A stretch of 64,000 nt of DNA from Blastomonas fulva (GTDB lineage Bacteria > Pseudomonadota > Alphaproteobacteria > Sphingomonadales > Sphingomonadaceae). The position numbers and the translations under genes are program-made. Location of the stretch: NCBI RefSeq assembly GCF_003431825.1, contig NZ_CP020083.1:806001-870000 (forward strand), in the 5' to 3' direction. The notes beneath the pieces are model-generated. The model saw nothing but the letters and a program-made list of their open reading frames with translations, was not told the origin of the DNA and did not search any database. This document shows positions 8,962 to 17,701 of this stretch, piece after piece (the stretch's first letter is position 1; every line of letters begins with the position of its first letter).

Positions 8962-10289
8962 GCGCCAAAGCCCTGCATCAGATCGGCAACGCTGGCGTCG
9001 AGATCGACCCGGTCATGCGGCGCCTGGCGGATGTAATCGAGCAGATCGGGCCTGCGCGCGACCGCTTCGTCGATATTGGCATCGGTGCCTTCGCGATACG
9101 CGCCCATCAGCAGCAGATCGCGGTTTTCCTCGTAGGCCGACCAGATCCGGCGGAAGTTCGCCATCGCGCGGCGGTGTTCGTCCGAGATGATGTCGGTGGC
9201 GACGCGGCTCAGCGACTTGCCGATGTCGATCGCGGGAAAGATGCCCTGTTCGGCCATCGAGCGCGACAATATGATGTGCCCGTCGACGATCGCGCGCGCG
9301 CCATCGACGATCGGATCGTCGAGATCGTCGCCATCGGCGAGCACGGTATAAAGCGCAGTGATCGATCCGCCGCTTTCGCGGTCGTTGCCCGCGCGTTCGA
9401 CCAATTTGGGGATCAAGGCGAGCGCGGAAGGGGGATAGCCCTTCATCGTCGGCGGTTCGCCCAGCGCCAGCCCGATTTCGCGCTGTGCGTGCGCGATGCG
9501 GGTCAGGCTGTCGATGATCAGCAGCACCTTCTTGCCCTGCTTGCGGAAATATTCGGCGATCGCGGTCGCGCGATAGGCCGCGCGCAGCCGCAGGATCGGA
9601 GAGTGATCGGCGGGTACCGCGACGGTGACGGTGCGCGACTTCATCGGGCCGGCCATCTTGGTCTCGACAAAATCGCTGACCTCGCGGCCGCGCTCGCCGA
9701 TCAGCCCGACGACGATCACGTCCGCCTCGGCAAAGCCGATGATCTGGCCGATCAGCACCGATTTGCCGACGCCCGATCCTGCCGCCACGGCAATGCGCTG
9801 GCCATGGCCTGCGGTGAGCAATGCGTTGATCGCGCGGACGCCGAGGTCGATGGTCTTGGTGACCCGGCCACGGTTGAGCACGTTCTCGCGCTTGCCCGCA
9901 AGCGGCCAGCGATCGTGCGCGATTACCGGGCCAAGGCCGTCCAAAGGCTCGCCCATCGGGCCGATGACGCGGCCGAGCAGCGCCTCGCCGACCACGGCCA
10001 TGTTGGCCTGCGCGTCGGGTTCGACGCGCGCGCCGCTGCGCAGCGCGGCATCGCTCTCGAGCGGCACCATCATTGCGCGCGACCCGCGAAATCCTGCAAT
10101 CTCGGCGCGGATGCGGCGGCCATCGGCGGCGCGGACCGATCCGCCATAGCCGATCGGGTAATCGAAGCCGGTGACTTCCAGCATCCCGCCTTCATGCGCG
10201 ACCAGCCGGCCGACGCGGCGCGGGCCCGCGCCAAGCGCGGCGACCTTGTCGGTGAACTGGCGAACCGCCTCTTCCTGTGCAGCGATCAT
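8958..10289 (-). CDS. fliI: Flagellum-specific ATPase FliI
   Basis: FliI is the hexameric ATPase that energises and unfolds substrates for flagellar export. The protein is 443 residues, normal length. Visible are the Walker A motif GSGVGKS near residue 170, the family block VVGLIGERGREVSDFVE, the Walker B strand VLLIIDSLTRIAHAQREIG, and the GEPPTMKGYPPSALALIPKLVERAG block that separates FliI/YscN ATPases from F1 beta subunits. It overlaps fliH and fliJ by 4 nt each, consistent with a co-made FliHIJ complex. Confidence 0.98.
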   Translation of the reverse strand: MIAAQEEAVRQFTDKVAALGAGPRRVGRLVAHEGGMLEVTGFDYPIGYGGSVRAADGRRIRAEIAGFRGSRAMMVPLESDAALRSGARVEPDAQANMAVVGEALLGRVIGPMGEPLDGLGPVIAHDRWPLAGKRENVLNRGRVTKTIDLGVRAINALLTAGHGQRIAVAAGSGVGKSVLIGQIIGFAEADVIVVGLIGERGREVSDFVETKMAGPMKSRTVTVAVPADHSPILRLRAAYRATAIAEYFRKQGKKVLLIIDSLTRIAHAQREIGLALGEPPTMKGYPPSALALIPKLVERAGNDRESGGSITALYTVLADGDDLDDPIVDGARAIVDGHIILSRSMAEQGIFPAIDIGKSLSRVATDIISDEHRRAMANFRRIWSAYEENRDLLLMGAYREGTDANIDEAVARRPDLLDYIRQAPHDRVDLDASVADLMQGFGA

Positions 10290-10966
10290 TGGTCCCCCTC
10301 CAGATCGTCGATCAGCCCTTGCAGAGCGTCGAGCATCGGCTGGGTTCCTTGCTCAATCCATCCATCAGCATGGTTAAGTGAAACTGTCCCGCGCCGGATC
10401 GTCGGATCGGGTGTCAGCACCAGGCCGCATTCGGCATCGCCCAGCAGTTTCATGTCCTCGGGGTGCAGGTGGAGCGCGCTGCCGCGCATGTCGCGGGTAA
10501 CTAAAGTGGCGAGCGACTGGCAGTGCTTTTCCAGCACCGCTGCATCAGGCTCGGCAAAACCGCTCGAACGTTCAAGCATCTGCTTCATCGCGTGCAGCAG
10601 CATCGCGCACAGCCCCTGCGAGAGCTGGGGACGCAGCGCGGTGATCGCGGCGGACAGCGCCTGGGTGGCCGCATCGCTCGCCTGCTGTTCGGCTATCGCC
10701 TGGGCGATGCCATCGGCAACCCCCTGGTCATAGGCCTGCACCAGCAGCTCCTCGGGCGAAGGCCCCTGGTCGATCTCGGGTTCGTCGGCGAGGTCGTCTT
10801 CCTCGTCGAAATCGATCACCGGCGGCTGCGCATCAGCGCTAGCAAAGCCCGCCATCGCAGCAAAGATCGCGGAGGGACGGAACACCGCAGGCGGCGCCTG
10901 CATGTCCCACACCGGCAGAAACTCCGCGCTGCCATCGGGACCGATGGTCATCGGACGATCAGACAT
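10286..10966 (-). CDS. fliH: Flagellar assembly protein FliH (ATPase stator)
   Basis: FliH dimers hold FliI under the export gate and regulate its ATPase activity. The 226-residue protein has an acidic middle (DFDEEDDLADEPEIDQGPSP) followed by a long helical Ala/Gln-rich region and a C-terminal domain with LHLHPEDMKLLGDAECGLVL and the GTVSLNHADGWIEQG pattern typical of FliH/YscL. It overlaps fliG by 8 nt and fliI by 4 nt. A GGAGG sequence lies about 14 nt before the ATG inside the fliG end. Confidence 0.93.
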   Translation of the reverse strand: MSDRPMTIGPDGSAEFLPVWDMQAPPAVFRPSAIFAAMAGFASADAQPPVIDFDEEDDLADEPEIDQGPSPEELLVQAYDQGVADGIAQAIAEQQASDAATQALSAAITALRPQLSQGLCAMLLHAMKQMLERSSGFAEPDAAVLEKHCQSLATLVTRDMRGSALHLHPEDMKLLGDAECGLVLTPDPTIRRGTVSLNHADGWIEQGTQPMLDALQGLIDDLEGDQ

Positions 10967-12005
10967 ATTCGTCGCCGCCTCCGCCGATCACGATTTCGCC
11001 CGCATCGGCCATGCGCTTGGCGGCCTGGACGATCGCCTTCTGCGCCTCGACCACTTCGGACAGCGGCATCGGGCCACGATCGGCGATATCGTCGGCGATC
11101 GACTGTGCGGCACGGCTGGACATGCAGCCGAACATCTTGTCGCGCAATTTGTCTTCGGCGCCCTTGAGTGCGGGAACCAGGATTTCGGCGTCGATCGACC
11201 GCACCAGCGCTCCCAGATCCTTGGGATCGAGCCGGATGAGATCGGCAAAGACGAACATCTCGTCCTCGATCTTGCGCGCGATCTCCTTGTCGCGCTTGGT
11301 GACCGCACGGATGATCCGCGCGCTTTCGCGCTTGTTGATGATGTTCATGATCGCTGCTGCGTCCGACGTGCCGCCCGACGAGCTCGATCCGCCGCTGCGC
11401 TGGCCGGCACCCTGGCTGGCGAGCAGCGCATCGATGGTCTCGAGCGCCTCGGCGCTGACCGGACCCAGCGTCGCCAGACGGAAGACCACGTCTTCCTGCA
11501 CGTCTGTGGGCAGCAGCTGCAGCACATTGGCGGCAACCTCTGGCTTGAGATACGACAGCACGACGGCGGCGATCTGCGGGTGCTCATGCTCGACCAGCAG
11601 CGCGATCTCGACCGCGTCCATCCATTTGAGCGCCTCGAGGCCGTTGCCGGACTTCTTGGGCGCGACGCGGGTGATCATGGTTTCGGCGCGGCGATCGCCT
11701 AGGGCGCGCTTGAGCATGCCCTCGATCTGCTCGTCGGCCTTGTAGCCCAAAGTCGTGCGGTTGCGCGCCTTGTCGATGAACAGGTCAAGCACCTCGTTGA
11801 TCTCCTCGGCACCGACATCGGCGACCGAATACATGATCTCGCTGAGCTGGCGCACCTCGTCGGGCTCCAGCCGGGTCAGGATCTCGGCTGCCTGCTCTTC
11901 GGCGAACAGCAGCATCAGGATCGCGGCGGCATGATCCGAGGGGATCGGGCGACGGCCTGCGGGCGCGACGCCATCTTCGACCACGGCATCCAGGGCATCA
12001 GGCAT
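10959..12005 (-). CDS. fliG: Flagellar motor switch protein FliG
   Basis: FliG is the upper C-ring protein that meets the stators and produces torque. The start ATG 12005 (MPDALDAVVEDG) is preferred over an in-frame ATG at 12032 because an AAGGAG site lies 7 nt before it; the gene then overlaps the fliF end by 8 nt. The 348-residue protein has the N-terminal FliF-binding part, the middle domain with EHPQIAAVVLSYLKP, and the C-terminal torque domain with the charged helix around DLIRLDPKDLGALVRSID. The extra Ser/Gly-rich linker near residues 205-220 is longer than in enterics. Confidence 0.97.
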   Translation of the reverse strand: MPDALDAVVEDGVAPAGRRPIPSDHAAAILMLLFAEEQAAEILTRLEPDEVRQLSEIMYSVADVGAEEINEVLDLFIDKARNRTTLGYKADEQIEGMLKRALGDRRAETMITRVAPKKSGNGLEALKWMDAVEIALLVEHEHPQIAAVVLSYLKPEVAANVLQLLPTDVQEDVVFRLATLGPVSAEALETIDALLASQGAGQRSGGSSSSGGTSDAAAIMNIINKRESARIIRAVTKRDKEIARKIEDEMFVFADLIRLDPKDLGALVRSIDAEILVPALKGAEDKLRDKMFGCMSSRAAQSIADDIADRGPMPLSEVVEAQKAIVQAAKRMADAGEIVIGGGGDEYV

Positions 12006-13776
12006 CGACCGGCTCCTTGGCGGCATCGGCATTGCCCTTCAGCAGATCACGGACCACCAGGGTGGCGTGATCGGGGTTCTGCCTCACGAAATTCTGGATC
12101 AGCAGCGCACGCTCCTGATAGCTCGACGCGGCGTTGATCATGTCCAGCGTCACCGGCTCGTTGTCGTTGACGGTGCGTCCTGCGGCGCGCGGATCGGTTC
12201 CGTCACGGGCCAGCGCCTGGGCGAGCAGCCCGCTGGGGCCCTCCCCTGCGGCGGCAGCGGCGGCTTCCTTGTCCTCTGCCTTCTGCTTGGTGTAGCGCTT
12301 GAGCAGCGGGCGACCGATGCCGAAGATCAGCGCGAGCGCGACCAGCAGCGCCGAGACGTTGCGCACCAGCATGTTGAACCAGCTGGTTTCGTAGAAAGGC
12401 TCTTCCACCGCGGTTACCGGCTCGAAGTTGCGCGACGAGATGGCGACCTGGTCACCGCGCGCGACGTCAAAGCCGATCGCACCCTTGACCAGTGCCTCGA
12501 TCGCGGCGATTTCGGCGGCGCTGCGCTCCTTGCCACCGGCCAGGTTCTTGACCGCGACAGCGACCGAAATGCGCGTGACCTTGCCCGAAGGCTCGCGGGT
12601 CACGGCAACCTGACGGCCGAGTTCGAAGTTGCGGTTGACCTGTTCGTTGCGGGTCGTGGTCTGGCCGGGGGCTGCACCCTCGGCGCCTGCCAGCTCCGCA
12701 CCCGGTTCGGTGGCGACAGTCGGATCGGCGGGCGGCTGGTTGGCCAGCGCGCCGGGCACGCCGCCTGCGGGGGCAGGCTGGGCTTCGGTCGACGTGACCG
12801 TCTGTTCGCTGCGCACCCGTGCTTCATCGGCGGGGAAGGTTTCGGTCGTCGCCTGACGCTCGGCAAAGTTTACCTCGGTCGAGACCTCGGCAACGAAGTT
12901 GCCTGCACCCAGCATCGGGGTCAGCAGCGCGGTCAGCTGACGGCGATAGCGTTCCTCGATGGTTTCCTTGACCTCGATCTGGCGTTCGGCCTCGTCCATC
13001 GAGCTGCTCTTGGAGTTGCTCGAAAGCAGGCGACCGTTCTGGTCGACCAGCGAGATGTTCTCTGCCGACAGCCCGGGGACCGAGCTTGCCACCAGATGGA
13101 TGATCGCCTGGACCTGCGATTCGGGCAGGCGGCCGGCATCGGCGAGCTGGAGCACCACCGATGCGGCCGGCTCGTTGCGATCACGGATGAAGATGCTCGG
13201 CGGCTCGACGGCGAGATGGACCCGCGCCGATACGACCGAGTCCATCGCTTCGATGCTGCGGGCAAGATCGAGTTCGCGCGCGGCGCGGAGCTTCTCGTTC
13301 TCCACCGCGCGGCTGGCACCCATCGGCATGGACGAGATCAGATCGTCGCCGCTGGGCGAGCTTTTGGGCAGGCCCTGCGCTGCGAGCGCAATCTTCGCCT
13401 TATGATAATCATCTTCGGACACCATGATCGTGCCCGAGCTTTCCTCGAAGCTGTAGGGAATGGTCGAGCTGTCGAGCGCGGAGATGACCGCAGCCTTGTC
13501 GCTGTCGGGCAGGCCGCGGAACAGATCGCGCTGCGGCGGCTCGCGAAGCGCCGCCCAGGCCAGGATCGCCAGCATGACGATGCCCAGAAAGCCGATCAGC
13601 GGCATCGCCTTGGCGACTGCAGGCTGGCTCACGAAGTTGCGGACCTGCGCCGGGATGGCAGTGCCACCCAGAATGCGCCCAGACGCGCCCGAACCTCCGG
13701 TACCGGCGACCAGCGCAGGCGTGGGGTTGTACGCGCCACCGTCGGATGGATTGGGGCTGATGGTAATCTCTGACAT
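11998..13776 (-). CDS. fliF: Flagellar MS-ring protein FliF
   Basis: FliF builds the MS ring in the inner membrane, the base on which the flagellum assembles. The 592-residue protein has a cytoplasmic start, a first transmembrane helix near residues 55-75, the YscJ/FliF ring domain beginning at PPQRDLFRGLPDSDKAAVIS, a Pro/Ala/Thr-rich region near residues 330-380, a second transmembrane helix near residues 450-470 and a C-terminal FliG-binding tail. It starts 4 nt after the fliE stop and overlaps fliG. Confidence 0.97.
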   Translation of the reverse strand: MSEITISPNPSDGGAYNPTPALVAGTGGSGASGRILGGTAIPAQVRNFVSQPAVAKAMPLIGFLGIVMLAILAWAALREPPQRDLFRGLPDSDKAAVISALDSSTIPYSFEESSGTIMVSEDDYHKAKIALAAQGLPKSSPSGDDLISSMPMGASRAVENEKLRAARELDLARSIEAMDSVVSARVHLAVEPPSIFIRDRNEPAASVVLQLADAGRLPESQVQAIIHLVASSVPGLSAENISLVDQNGRLLSSNSKSSSMDEAERQIEVKETIEERYRRQLTALLTPMLGAGNFVAEVSTEVNFAERQATTETFPADEARVRSEQTVTSTEAQPAPAGGVPGALANQPPADPTVATEPGAELAGAEGAAPGQTTTRNEQVNRNFELGRQVAVTREPSGKVTRISVAVAVKNLAGGKERSAAEIAAIEALVKGAIGFDVARGDQVAISSRNFEPVTAVEEPFYETSWFNMLVRNVSALLVALALIFGIGRPLLKRYTKQKAEDKEAAAAAAGEGPSGLLAQALARDGTDPRAAGRTVNDNEPVTLDMINAASSYQERALLIQNFVRQNPDHATLVVRDLLKGNADAAKEPVDA

Positions 13777-13779
13777 GGA

Positions 13780-14121
13780 TTATACCGGCATGTTCATGAT
13801 GTCCTGATACGCGGACAGCAATTTGTTACGGACCTGAAGGGTCGCTTCGAAACCGATCGACGCCTTCTGCTTGGCCATCATCACCGCGGCAATGTCGGTG
13901 GTCTGGCCCATTTCGTACGATGTCGCCGCGTTCGATGACGCGTGCTGCACCTGGTTGACCTGATCGAGCGCGGTCTTGAGCGTTCCGGCAAAGCCGTCCG
14001 GCTTGGTCTCGGTCGCCTCGGTGCCCAGCATCGGGGATTTCTTGGACAGCTGCTGCAGCGCGCTGTTCTGCTGGAGGATCGCATTGCGCGCCGCCATAAT
14101 GGTGCTGCTGATGTTGCTCAT
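13780..14121 (-). CDS. fliE: Flagellar hook-basal body complex protein FliE
   Basis: FliE is the small adaptor between the MS ring and the rod and one of the first exported proteins. The 113-residue protein ends with the family block DIAAVMMAKQKASIGFEATLQ and VRNKLLSAYQDIMNMPV, which is diagnostic. It is the first structural gene of the operon, 22 nt after the flbD stop and 4 nt before fliF. Confidence 0.96.
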   Translation of the reverse strand: MSNISSTIMAARNAILQQNSALQQLSKKSPMLGTEATETKPDGFAGTLKTALDQVNQVQHASSNAATSYEMGQTTDIAAVMMAKQKASIGFEATLQVRNKLLSAYQDIMNMPV

Positions 14122-14143
14122 GGCCTAGCTCCTCTCGCCCCGG

Positions 14144-15442
14144 TCACGCGGCAGCTGCCAGCTCGCGCATATTGGCGAGACGGTAGCGCAGGGTGCGTTC
14201 GGAGATGCCCAGCATGCGGGCGGTTTCGCGGCGGTTGCCGCCGTTTTCGTCCAGAGCCTGCTGGATCGCATCATGTTCGACAGCGCGCGACAGGCTGTGC
14301 AGATCGCCGGCGCGCATCAGCTTGACCGTGCCTGCGGCGGGCACCGGATCGGCGCGCGGGCCGAATGCGGCGGGCGCAGGTGCAGCGGCAGGCGCGGTGA
14401 ACAGGCGTACCGGGGCAAGCCCCAGATCCTCGGCTTCGATGGCATCGCCATCGCGCAGCACCAGAGCACGCTGCAGCACATTGCCCAGCTCGCGGGCGTT
14501 GCCCGGCCAGCTATGCGCCTGCAGCGTTTCCAGCGCTTCGGCGCTCAGCCAGGCGAAATCGCTGGCATCGTTCTGCATGCGGATGAGCATGGCGGCGGCA
14601 ATGGCGCGGACATCCTGACGGCGATCGGCAAGGAGGGGGAGTGCGATCGGCATCACGTTGAGGCGCCAGTAAAGGTCTTCGCGGAATTCGCCCGCAGCCA
14701 CCAGCTCGGCGGCATCGCGGTTGGCGGCGGTGACGATGCGGACATCGACCTTGACCGAACGAGTCTCGCCGACGGGCAGGACTTCACCTTCCTGCAGCGC
14801 GCGCAGCAGCTTTGCCTGCAGCGCCAGCGGGAGCTCGGTGATTTCGTCTAGGAACAGGGTGCCGCCATCGGCAGCGCGGAACAGGCCCTCGCCATCGGCC
14901 GATGCGCCGGTAAACGCACCCTTCTTGTGGCCGAACAGGATGGCTTCCACCATGGTTTCAGGCAGCGCGGCGCAGTTGACCGCGATGAACGGGCCCTTGG
15001 CGCGGGGGCTCTGGTCATGCACCAGACGGGCCATGCCTTCCTTGCCGGTTCCGGTTTCACCCTGGATCAGCACCGCAGCCTCGCTGCGGGCGATGCGCGC
15101 GGCATAGCCCATCAGCTTGGCCATTGCAGGCTCACCCACGGCGGGACCGCGTCCGGCGCGCAGAAGTTCGGCGATCAGCGCGAGGCCGAGCGGCATGTCG
15201 TCAAAGCCGAAGGCGATGCGGGCGGGAAGACCGTTGGCGGCGCGCACCAGCTGCGGTGCGCCGTCCGTGAGATCGACAAGAATGTCACGATGGCTGGCCG
15301 AGGCGATTTCCTGCGCCATCAGAACCTTGACCGCACCGGCGGTCGTGGCGACCGCAACCGGGTTGATCCAGGCCGATTTGAGCCAGCTTTCGAGCATGGG
15401 CAGGTTCGTACGAACGGCCTCGCTCAGTGTGCATTCGATCAT
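14144..15442 (-). CDS. flbD: Sigma-54-dependent flagellar transcription activator, FlbD type
   Basis: This AAA+ activator drives RNA polymerase with RpoN at flagellar promoters. In the 432-residue protein the Walker A motif GETGTGKE is at residues 128-135 and the sigma-54 contact loop GAFTGA at 175-180, followed by GGTLFLDEITELP and the arginine-finger region. A Fis-type helix-turn-helix (GGNRRETARMLGISERTLRYR) closes the protein. The N-terminal domain is only about 95 residues and lacks a clear receiver acidic pocket, although DILVDL near residue 54 may be a remnant, so control by ordinary phosphorylation is doubtful. It heads the fli operon under its own sigma-54 promoter, suggesting autoregulation. 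Confidence 0.93.
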   Translation of the reverse strand: MIECTLSEAVRTNLPMLESWLKSAWINPVAVATTAGAVKVLMAQEIASASHRDILVDLTDGAPQLVRAANGLPARIAFGFDDMPLGLALIAELLRAGRGPAVGEPAMAKLMGYAARIARSEAAVLIQGETGTGKEGMARLVHDQSPRAKGPFIAVNCAALPETMVEAILFGHKKGAFTGASADGEGLFRAADGGTLFLDEITELPLALQAKLLRALQEGEVLPVGETRSVKVDVRIVTAANRDAAELVAAGEFREDLYWRLNVMPIALPLLADRRQDVRAIAAAMLIRMQNDASDFAWLSAEALETLQAHSWPGNARELGNVLQRALVLRDGDAIEAEDLGLAPVRLFTAPAAAPAPAAFGPRADPVPAAGTVKLMRAGDLHSLSRAVEHDAIQQALDENGGNRRETARMLGISERTLRYRLANMRELAAAA

Positions 15443-15458
15443 ATTTCAGTCCCCCGAC

Positions 15459-15485
15459 TTAATGGATCGCGGAGACTGCCGTTAA
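15459..15485 (+). promoter_or_regulatory. Distal sigma-28 promoter reading toward fliC
   Basis: The plus strand carries CTTAA at 15458-15462, then exactly 15 nt, then GCCGTTAA at 15478-15485. It equals the fliD and flgM promoters in both boxes. Transcription would start near 15492 and run about 320 nt to fliC, crossing the sigma-54 promoter of flbD that faces it. Confidence 0.7.
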
Positions 15486-15510
15486 AGAGAGGCCCCGCAG
15501 AGACTATTCT

Positions 15511-15526
15511 AGCAAGGCCTGTGCCA
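15511..15526 (-). promoter_or_regulatory. Sigma-54 promoter of flbD-fliE-fliF operon
   Basis: The minus strand reads TGGCACAGGCCTTGCT. It fits the -24/-12 consensus TGGCACG-N4-TTGCW at all but one position, with the exact GG-GC spacing. Transcription would start near 15500, about 58 nt before the flbD ATG. Confidence 0.9.
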
Positions 15527-15588
15527 ATTGCGGGGAATGGCCGGAAAGCGCGGCTCTGGGGCGCCTGTATATAAGGCATCACCCGCCC

Positions 15589-15616
15589 GCGTCATTTTAT
15601 TGACGCGAGCAGTCAA
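15589..15616. promoter_or_regulatory. Candidate FlbD enhancer dyads upstream of flbD
   Basis: Two overlapping inverted repeats are seen: GCGTCA, 6 nt, TGACGC (15589-15606) and TTGAC, 7 nt, GTCAA (15600-15616). They centre about 70-90 bases upstream of the sigma-54 box. The first has the same 5-6 bp arm and 6 nt spacer geometry as the CGGCA/TGCCG dyads upstream of flgB. Binding by FlbD is inference. Confidence 0.5.
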
Positions 15617-15723
15617 GGAACCGGTGACGGATTTTTGACACCTGCACGGGGAAGGTGTCGGCGGATTGACGCCCCTTGCCTTCCCTTTCGCACCGGCCCG
15701 AGCGGACGTGTCGATTTTTTTTC

Positions 15724-15750
15724 TTAATGCCCCCTGCCCTGCACCGTTAA
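15724..15750 (+). promoter_or_regulatory. Proximal sigma-28 promoter of fliC
   Basis: CTTAA (15723-15727), 15 nt, then ACCGTTAA (15743-15750). Transcription would start near 15757, leaving a leader of about 56 nt to the flagellin ATG. The match differs from the other sigma-28 sites here only in the first base of the -10 box. Confidence 0.75.
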
Positions 15751-15812
15751 CGCTTTCGAGGCCGCTTTGGTGGGACCGAGCCGCCCCGTTCAAGAACTGA
15801 AAGGAACAACAG

Positions 15813-16628
15813 ATGACTGTTATCGGAACCAACGTCGCGGCAATGCGTGCATCCTATGCCTCGACCACTGCACAGAACAGCCTGTCCAAGGCAATCGACC
15901 GCCTGTCGACCGGCAAGCGCATCAACTCGGCAGCCGACAACGCCGCCGGCAACGCCATCGCCACCCGCATGACCTCGCAGATCCGCGGCCTCAACCAGGC
16001 TGTCCGCAATGCGAACGACGGCATCTCGCTGGCGCAGACCGCAGAAGGCGGCATGAACGAAATCGTCAACATGCTGCAGCGTATGCGTGAACTGTCGGTT
16101 CAGTCGGCTTCGGGCACGCTGCAGGACACCGACCGTGTCAACCTGCAGGCTGAAGTTGCCGAACTGATCCTCCAGATCGACGACGTCGCATCGCGCACCG
16201 ACTTCAACGGCGTTGCCCTGCTCGACGGCACCAACGCAACCGTCGACGTCCAGACGGGATCGTCCTCGGGTGAAACCGTCGCCATCACGCTGACCGACGT
16301 CACTGCCGCTACCCTGGCCGTCGACGCGATCGACATCGGCACCGCTGCCGGTGGTGACGGCGCCCTGACCGTGCTCGACACCGCGCTCGACACGATCACG
16401 ACCGCTCAGGCAACTCTGGGTGCCGCGCAGAACCGTCTGCAGGCAACCGTCTCCAGCCTGGTCAACCGCGTCACCAACCTGTCGGAATCGCGTTCGCGCA
16501 TTCAGGACGCCAACTTCTCGGAAGAATCGACCCAGCTCGCCAAGGCGCAGATCCTGAGCCAGGCATCGACCGCGATGCTCGCCCAGGCGAACCAGAGCCA
16601 GCAGGGCGTTCTGAGCCTGATCCGTTAA
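15813..16628 (+). CDS. fliC: Flagellin
   Basis: This is the filament subunit. At 271 residues it is a short flagellin: conserved D0/D1 helices at the N-terminus (about 1-140, with LSTGKRINSAADNAAGNAIA) and C-terminus (about 190-271, ending QSQQGVLSLIR) flank only about 50 residues in the middle, so the outer D2/D3 domains are essentially absent. The codon usage is strongly biased to C/G-ending preferred codons, as for a highly expressed gene. A GAAAGGAACAACAG ribosome region precedes the ATG. It has two candidate sigma-28 promoters and a strong terminator. No flaF or flbT gene is adjacent. Confidence 0.98.
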   Translation: MTVIGTNVAAMRASYASTTAQNSLSKAIDRLSTGKRINSAADNAAGNAIATRMTSQIRGLNQAVRNANDGISLAQTAEGGMNEIVNMLQRMRELSVQSASGTLQDTDRVNLQAEVAELILQIDDVASRTDFNGVALLDGTNATVDVQTGSSSGETVAITLTDVTAATLAVDAIDIGTAAGGDGALTVLDTALDTITTAQATLGAAQNRLQATVSSLVNRVTNLSESRSRIQDANFSEESTQLAKAQILSQASTAMLAQANQSQQGVLSLIR

Positions 16629-16722
16629 TCGGTCGGGAACAACAGACGACTTCAACCGTATAGGCTCCGCAACGGCCATTTTACGACAACTCACTGGCCT
16701 GAGCCTTTCGAATTCCGATCAA

Positions 16723-16756
16723 CCCCCTTCCCCGTCCAACGGGAAGGGGGTTTTTC
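16723..16756 (+). terminator. Rho-independent terminator of fliC
   Basis: CCCCCTTCCC and GGGAAGGGGG form a 10-bp stem around a short loop, followed by TTTTTC. It lies 95 nt after the flagellin stop. Confidence 0.9.
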
Positions 16757-16780
16757 GTTGTTGGGGGTTGGGGCTTTAGA

Positions 16781-16923
16781 CCCTCTCCCCTTGAGGGGAG
16801 AGGGTTGGGAGAGGGGCATGCGCTGGACGTTCAGCCCCTCTCAGCTGCGACTAGGCAGCAAGCTGCCAAGTCTCGCTTCTCTCCCTTGGGCCGCAGGCGA
16901 GCGAAGCTCAACGGGAGAGAGCT
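16781..16923. repeat. Palindromic intergenic repeat between fliC and fliA
   Basis: The block opens with a perfect 12-bp-arm palindrome (16781-16804) and continues with further inverted arms. It shares GCTGCCAAGTCT and GACTAGGCAGC-type segments with the repeats at 41143-41324 and 60228-60395. Together with the fliC terminator it fills the 301-base gap to fliA; no gene is visible there. Confidence 0.7.
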
Positions 16924-16929
16924 ATATCA

Positions 16930-17655
16930 TTACCGCGTGCTTGCCAGCCGCTTGCGCAGCTTTTCCAGCGCGGCCTTCTTGATCTGACAGACGCGCGCGG
17001 CGGTGATGCCGAGGATCAGGCCGATCTCGTCGAGGTTCATTTCCTCGATATAGTGCAGCTGCAGGATCAGCTTCTCGCGATCCTTGAGCGTTTCGATGCT
17101 AGCATTGAGCAATTGCTTGAGGTTGTCCGCCTCCATCCGGGTTTCGGCCGAATCCTCGTGATCGGCAAACCACATCGAATGTTCGGAATAGACCTCGTCC
17201 ATCGATTCAAAGCGCACGTCCTGCGCGGCATCGGAGCGCATGCGGTATTCCGCCGCATCCATGCCCAGCGCCGCGGCCACTTCCGCCTCGGTCGGGTTGC
17301 GGCCCAGCTGGCGGACCAACTGCTCCTGCGCCCGGCGCAGTTTCTTGCGGAAATCCATCGCCGATCGGCACATGTTGCTCGACGAGCGCAGATGATCGAT
17401 CAGCGCGCCGCGAATGCGCATGCTGGCATAGGTCGCAAAGCCGTGGCCGCGATCCTCGTAATGGTTCGCCGCCTCGACCAGAGCGACCATGCCGATCTGG
17501 ATCAGGTCCTCGATCTCGATCACGCCCGGCGCCATGCCGCGGACGTGCCAGGCCAGCTTGCGGACCAGGGGCAGATGCGCCTCGATCAGCTTGCCCGGCG
17601 CAATCGCGGCGGGTTTGCGGCCATAAGTGATCGTCTCGATGGGAATGTGCTGCAT
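16930..17655 (-). CDS. fliA: Flagellar sigma factor FliA (sigma-28)
   Basis: FliA directs late flagellar transcription. The 241-residue protein has region 2 with AHLPLVRKLAWHV and GFATYASMRIRGALIDHLRS, region 3 around RNPTEAEVAAALGMDAAEYR and region 4 with LILQLHYIEEMNLDEIGLILGI then ITAARVCQIKKAALEKLRKRL, the helix-turn-helix that reads the -35 box. It lies 46 nt after flhA and is probably carried by the sigma-54 promoter upstream of the transglycosylase gene, which puts FliA under FlbD/RpoN. FlgM, its anti-sigma factor, is encoded at 21246-21533. Six matching CTTAA-N15-RCCGTY sites occur in the window. Confidence 0.97.
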   Translation of the reverse strand: MQHIPIETITYGRKPAAIAPGKLIEAHLPLVRKLAWHVRGMAPGVIEIEDLIQIGMVALVEAANHYEDRGHGFATYASMRIRGALIDHLRSSSNMCRSAMDFRKKLRRAQEQLVRQLGRNPTEAEVAAALGMDAAEYRMRSDAAQDVRFESMDEVYSEHSMWFADHEDSAETRMEADNLKQLLNASIETLKDREKLILQLHYIEEMNLDEIGLILGITAARVCQIKKAALEKLRKRLASTR

Positions 17656-17701
17656 ATTATGTGTCCAGCTTCATGAGAATGTCGGGCTGCGGCTCTGGCT
17701 T

